From Roseobacter sp. (GTDB lineage Bacteria > Pseudomonadota > Alphaproteobacteria > Rhodobacterales > Rhodobacteraceae): 8,595 bases of DNA. Of this stretch, positions 6,681-8,595 are shown piece after piece; the first letter of the stretch is position 1; each line of letters starts with the position of its first letter. The notes beneath the pieces are model-generated. The model was not told the origin of the DNA. It saw only the letters and a program-made list of their open reading frames with translations, and did not search any database. The position numbers and the translations under genes are program-made. The stretch is from positions 1 through 8,595 of the forward strand of contig JAGXHB010000191.1 in the NCBI GenBank assembly GCA_024636425.1. Reading direction: 5' to 3'.

Positions 6681-7648
6681 CGGAACCGGTAATGACAGCG
6701 ACCGCGCTGGAGCGGCATTACGACGTGTCGGGCGGCTTCCTGCGGAAGGCGCGCACGTTGAAAGCCGTCGCCGGGCTTGATTTTGAGCTCTACCCCGGCA
6801 AGACGCTGGCGGTGGTTGGCGAAAGCGGCTGTGGCAAGTCAACGCTGGCGCGCATGGTAACCATGATCGAAGAGCCGACAGCCGGTCATTTGATCCTGGA
6901 CGGTCAGGAGATGACACCTGACACTTGGGCGTCGCGGCGGGATGCGGTTCAGATTGTGTTTCAAGACCCTTACGGGTCACTGAACCCGCGCCAGCGGATC
7001 GGCACAATTCTTGAAGAGCCGCTGAAGATAAACCGCAAGGAGATGTCGAAAGCGGACCGCCAGAAGAAAGCCCGCGACATGCTGGCGCTGGTCGGTCTGC
7101 GACCCGAACATTATGACCGGTATCCGCATATGTTCTCGGGCGGGCAACGCCAGCGTATCGCTATCGCGCGCGCGTTGATGCTGGACCCGAAGGTGTTGGT
7201 GCTGGACGAACCTGTATCGGCGCTGGACCTGTCGATCCAAAGTTCGGTGCTGAACCTGTTGGTCGACCTTCAAGAGCGGTTGCAGCTGGCCTATCTTTTC
7301 ATCAGCCACGACCTGAGCGTGGTGCGCCACGTCGCAGACGAACTGATCGTGATGTATCTTGGCCGCGCCGTCGAGAAGGGCAGCCGGGACGCCGTGTTCA
7401 ACGCGCCTTACCACCCCTATGCCAAGGCCTTGCTATCAGCCACACCAAAGGCGGTGCCCGGAGGTGAGAAGGACCGGATCAAGCTCAAGGGGGAACTCCC
7501 TTCGCCACTGTCCATCCCCGATGGATGCCCCTTTGCACCGCGCTGCTGGAAAGCGCAGGACAAATGCCGCGCGGAACGTCCCATGTTGCCAGACCAGCCT
7601 CACGCGGCGGCGTGTTTCTTCCCCGAAAACGGTGGCGAGCCCGCCTGA
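6677..7648 (+). CDS. dppF: Dipeptide ABC transporter ATPase DppF
   Basis: A 323-residue cytoplasmic ATPase, the second motor subunit. Walker A is GESGCGKS (48-55), the Q-loop lies in IVFQDPYGSLNPRQ, the canonical signature FSGGQ is at 153-157, Walker B ends in D177-E178 (LDEPVSALD), and H211 is the H-loop (FISHD). The C-terminal domain (YHPYAKALLSATP, LKGELPSP) has C284, C290, C297 and C313, the same cysteine pattern as DppD. Blocks such as EHYDRYPHMFSGGQRQRIAI are almost those of E. coli DppF. The ATGA overlap with dppD, plus AAAGGG 7 nt upstream, supports the start at 6677; a second Met at residue 6 is possible. It is the last gene of the operon and is followed by a long hairpin. Confidence 0.95.
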   Translation: MTEPVMTATALERHYDVSGGFLRKARTLKAVAGLDFELYPGKTLAVVGESGCGKSTLARMVTMIEEPTAGHLILDGQEMTPDTWASRRDAVQIVFQDPYGSLNPRQRIGTILEEPLKINRKEMSKADRQKKARDMLALVGLRPEHYDRYPHMFSGGQRQRIAIARALMLDPKVLVLDEPVSALDLSIQSSVLNLLVDLQERLQLAYLFISHDLSVVRHVADELIVMYLGRAVEKGSRDAVFNAPYHPYAKALLSATPKAVPGGEKDRIKLKGELPSPLSIPDGCPFAPRCWKAQDKCRAERPMLPDQPHAAACFFPENGGEPA

Positions 7649-7659
7649 CGTCTCGTCCG

Positions 7660-7692
7660 GGTTTCCTTGGTGAGCGTTCCACCAAGGAGACC
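7660..7692. terminator. Long hairpin between convergent dppF and iclR-type gene, probable bidirectional terminator
   Basis: GGTTTCCTTGGTG (7660-7672) pairs with CACCAAGGAGACC (7680-7692) over 13 bp with a single G-U wobble and a 7-base loop AGCGTTC. It sits 11 nt after the dppF stop and 31 nt beyond the end of the converging gene, where a shared terminator is expected. Neither side has a U-run, so it may act through mRNA 3'-end protection or with another factor rather than as a classical intrinsic terminator. Confidence 0.6.
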
Positions 7693-7723
7693 GATGCGAG
7701 GTAAGGGAGCGTAAGCAGCAGGA

Positions 7724-8539
7724 TCAGCCGGTCGAAAACAGGCGCGACCGACCCAGCTCCTGCGCGACCTGCTGCAACAGGCTGATTGTTTGAAGACGGG
7801 CGTGCTCGCTTTGGATGCCAAGCGTCGGTTGCGACGTGCCGACCACCGCTTTCAGTGCATTCAACCCGCCGACTGGCACAGCAAAGCCTGTCACCCCCGC
7901 TTCGAATTCATTCTCGACAATGGTATAGCCCAGCGTCCGGAAGCCTTGGACCCGTCTGAGGATTTCCGTGCGATCCATTGTCGTTTCAGGCGTGTATTGG
8001 TCGAACTCGGATGTCCGGATCGTTTCTGCGGCCCAGTCCTGCGGCGCAAAGGCCAGGATCATGCGACCGATTGCAGTATGGAGCAAAGGCAAGCGGCTGC
8101 CCACGGTGAAGCCGAAGGATACCATGTCGTCATCCGCCGTCGACTGGGCCACATAGACCGCCGTTCTGCCGTCGGGAATGGCCAGCGAAACCGTGTGCCC
8201 GATCCGCTTTGAGCAGCGGTTCAGAAGCGGCTGGATATGTGTTCCGAACTGGTTGCCCCGCAAGAAGCTGCCAGCAAGGATCAACACCTGCGGAGAAAGC
8301 GAAAAATGGCGTCCGTCCTTTTCAGCATATCCCAGATGTACCAACGTGAGCGTCAGCCGCCGAACCGAAGCCCGGTCGAGCCCGGTAATCTGCGCGATTT
8401 CTGACAGGGTAAGACGGGTATGGGTATCATCGAAAGCTCTGAGGACGGCCATGCCCTTTACGAAGGTCGACGAGATATCCCTGTCCGCGAATACAGGCTT
8501 TGACTGTGCTGGATCGGCGGTCACAAGCGGGCTCCTCAT
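7724..8539 (-). CDS. IclR-family transcriptional regulator
   Basis: A 271-residue regulator (counted from the ATG) with the two IclR domains. Residues about 24-85 form the winged HTH: STFVKGMAVLRAF, TRLTLSEIAQITGLDRASVRRLTL, then LGYAEKDGRHFSLSPQVL. This block resembles the PcaR/PobR branch, whose known members respond to aromatic acids. Residues about 105-265 are the effector-binding domain (SLAIPDGRTAVYVAQ, GSRLPLLHTAIGRMILA, GYTIVENEFEAGVTGFAVPV). The frame runs further upstream to a TTG at 8579-8581 (285 residues), but that TTG lies inside a TGATA/TATCA dyad and has no ribosome binding site. The ATG at 8537-8539, with a weak AAGAGA before it, seems better. The gene converges on the dpp operon. 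Whether it controls dpp, itself, or a gene off the right edge cannot be told. Effector unknown. Confidence 0.9.
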   Translation of the reverse strand: MRSPLVTADPAQSKPVFADRDISSTFVKGMAVLRAFDDTHTRLTLSEIAQITGLDRASVRRLTLTLVHLGYAEKDGRHFSLSPQVLILAGSFLRGNQFGTHIQPLLNRCSKRIGHTVSLAIPDGRTAVYVAQSTADDDMVSFGFTVGSRLPLLHTAIGRMILAFAPQDWAAETIRTSEFDQYTPETTMDRTEILRRVQGFRTLGYTIVENEFEAGVTGFAVPVGGLNALKAVVGTSQPTLGIQSEHARLQTISLLQQVAQELGRSRLFSTG

Positions 8540-8557
8540 GTCTCTTGAAATCTCAGA

Positions 8558-8580
8558 TGATACAGTTTTCAGCGTTATCA
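8558..8580. promoter_or_regulatory. TGATA-N13-TATCA dyad upstream of the IclR-type gene, possible autoregulatory operator
   Basis: TGATA (8558-8562) and TATCA (8576-8580) are perfect 5-base arms 13 bases apart, in an AT-richer patch just before the ATG of the regulator. IclR proteins often repress their own genes from imperfect dyads near the promoter. Arms this short could occur by chance. The role is inferred and no second copy was seen near the dpp promoter region. Confidence 0.3.
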
Positions 8581-8595
8581 ACCGAAAAGCCGGAG

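Noticed and set aside
1..8595. Search for CRISPR arrays, tRNA genes, insertion sequences or attachment sites
   Set aside because: No regularly spaced repeats, no cloverleaf-like sequence, no transposase or integrase motifs and no paired terminal repeats were seen on reading through the window.

Overview
The window looks like chromosomal DNA from an alphaproteobacterium, most likely of the Rhodobacterales/Roseobacter type. This rests on GC-rich coding DNA, dense same-strand gene packing and the style of the proteins. No rRNA or other species marker is present, so the assignment is an inference. Apart from a possible gene tail at the left edge, every gene belongs to one transport locus or to its likely regulators.

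Layout. Bases 1-76 may hold the 3' end of an unidentified gene. Bases 77-313 carry no gene; 161-260 is strikingly AT-rich and contains two perfect inverted repeats, the best candidates for operators. Then, all on the + strand, come an XRE-cupin transcriptional regulator (314-952), a dipeptide-binding protein DppA (1016-2605), an M24-family Xaa-Pro-type metallopeptidase (2682-3791), permeases DppB (3785-4792) and DppC (4794-5699), and ATPases DppD (5703-6680) and DppF (6677-7648). A convergent IclR-family regulator (complement of 7724-8539) closes the window. A long hairpin at 7660-7692 separates the two convergent units.

How the genes work together. DppA should capture dipeptides in the periplasm and deliver them to the DppBC channel, powered by the DppDF ATPase pair. 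The cytoplasmic M24 peptidase could then cleave imported peptides, most plausibly those with proline in second position. The peptidase is not part of the familiar enterobacterial dppABCDF order; here it sits between the binding-protein gene and the permeases and overlaps dppB by 7 nt. A hairpin at 2624-2648 after dppA probably lowers expression of the peptidase and membrane genes relative to the abundant binding protein. A second hairpin (961-985) separates the regulator from dppA. The XRE-cupin protein is the natural local regulator. The IclR protein may regulate the locus, itself, or a gene beyond the right edge.

Overall this is a recognisable dipeptide-uptake cassette. Its points of interest are the embedded peptidase, the two unrelated regulators that bracket it, and several inverted repeats in the gaps. 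I saw no mobile element, CRISPR array, tRNA, rRNA or defence system.
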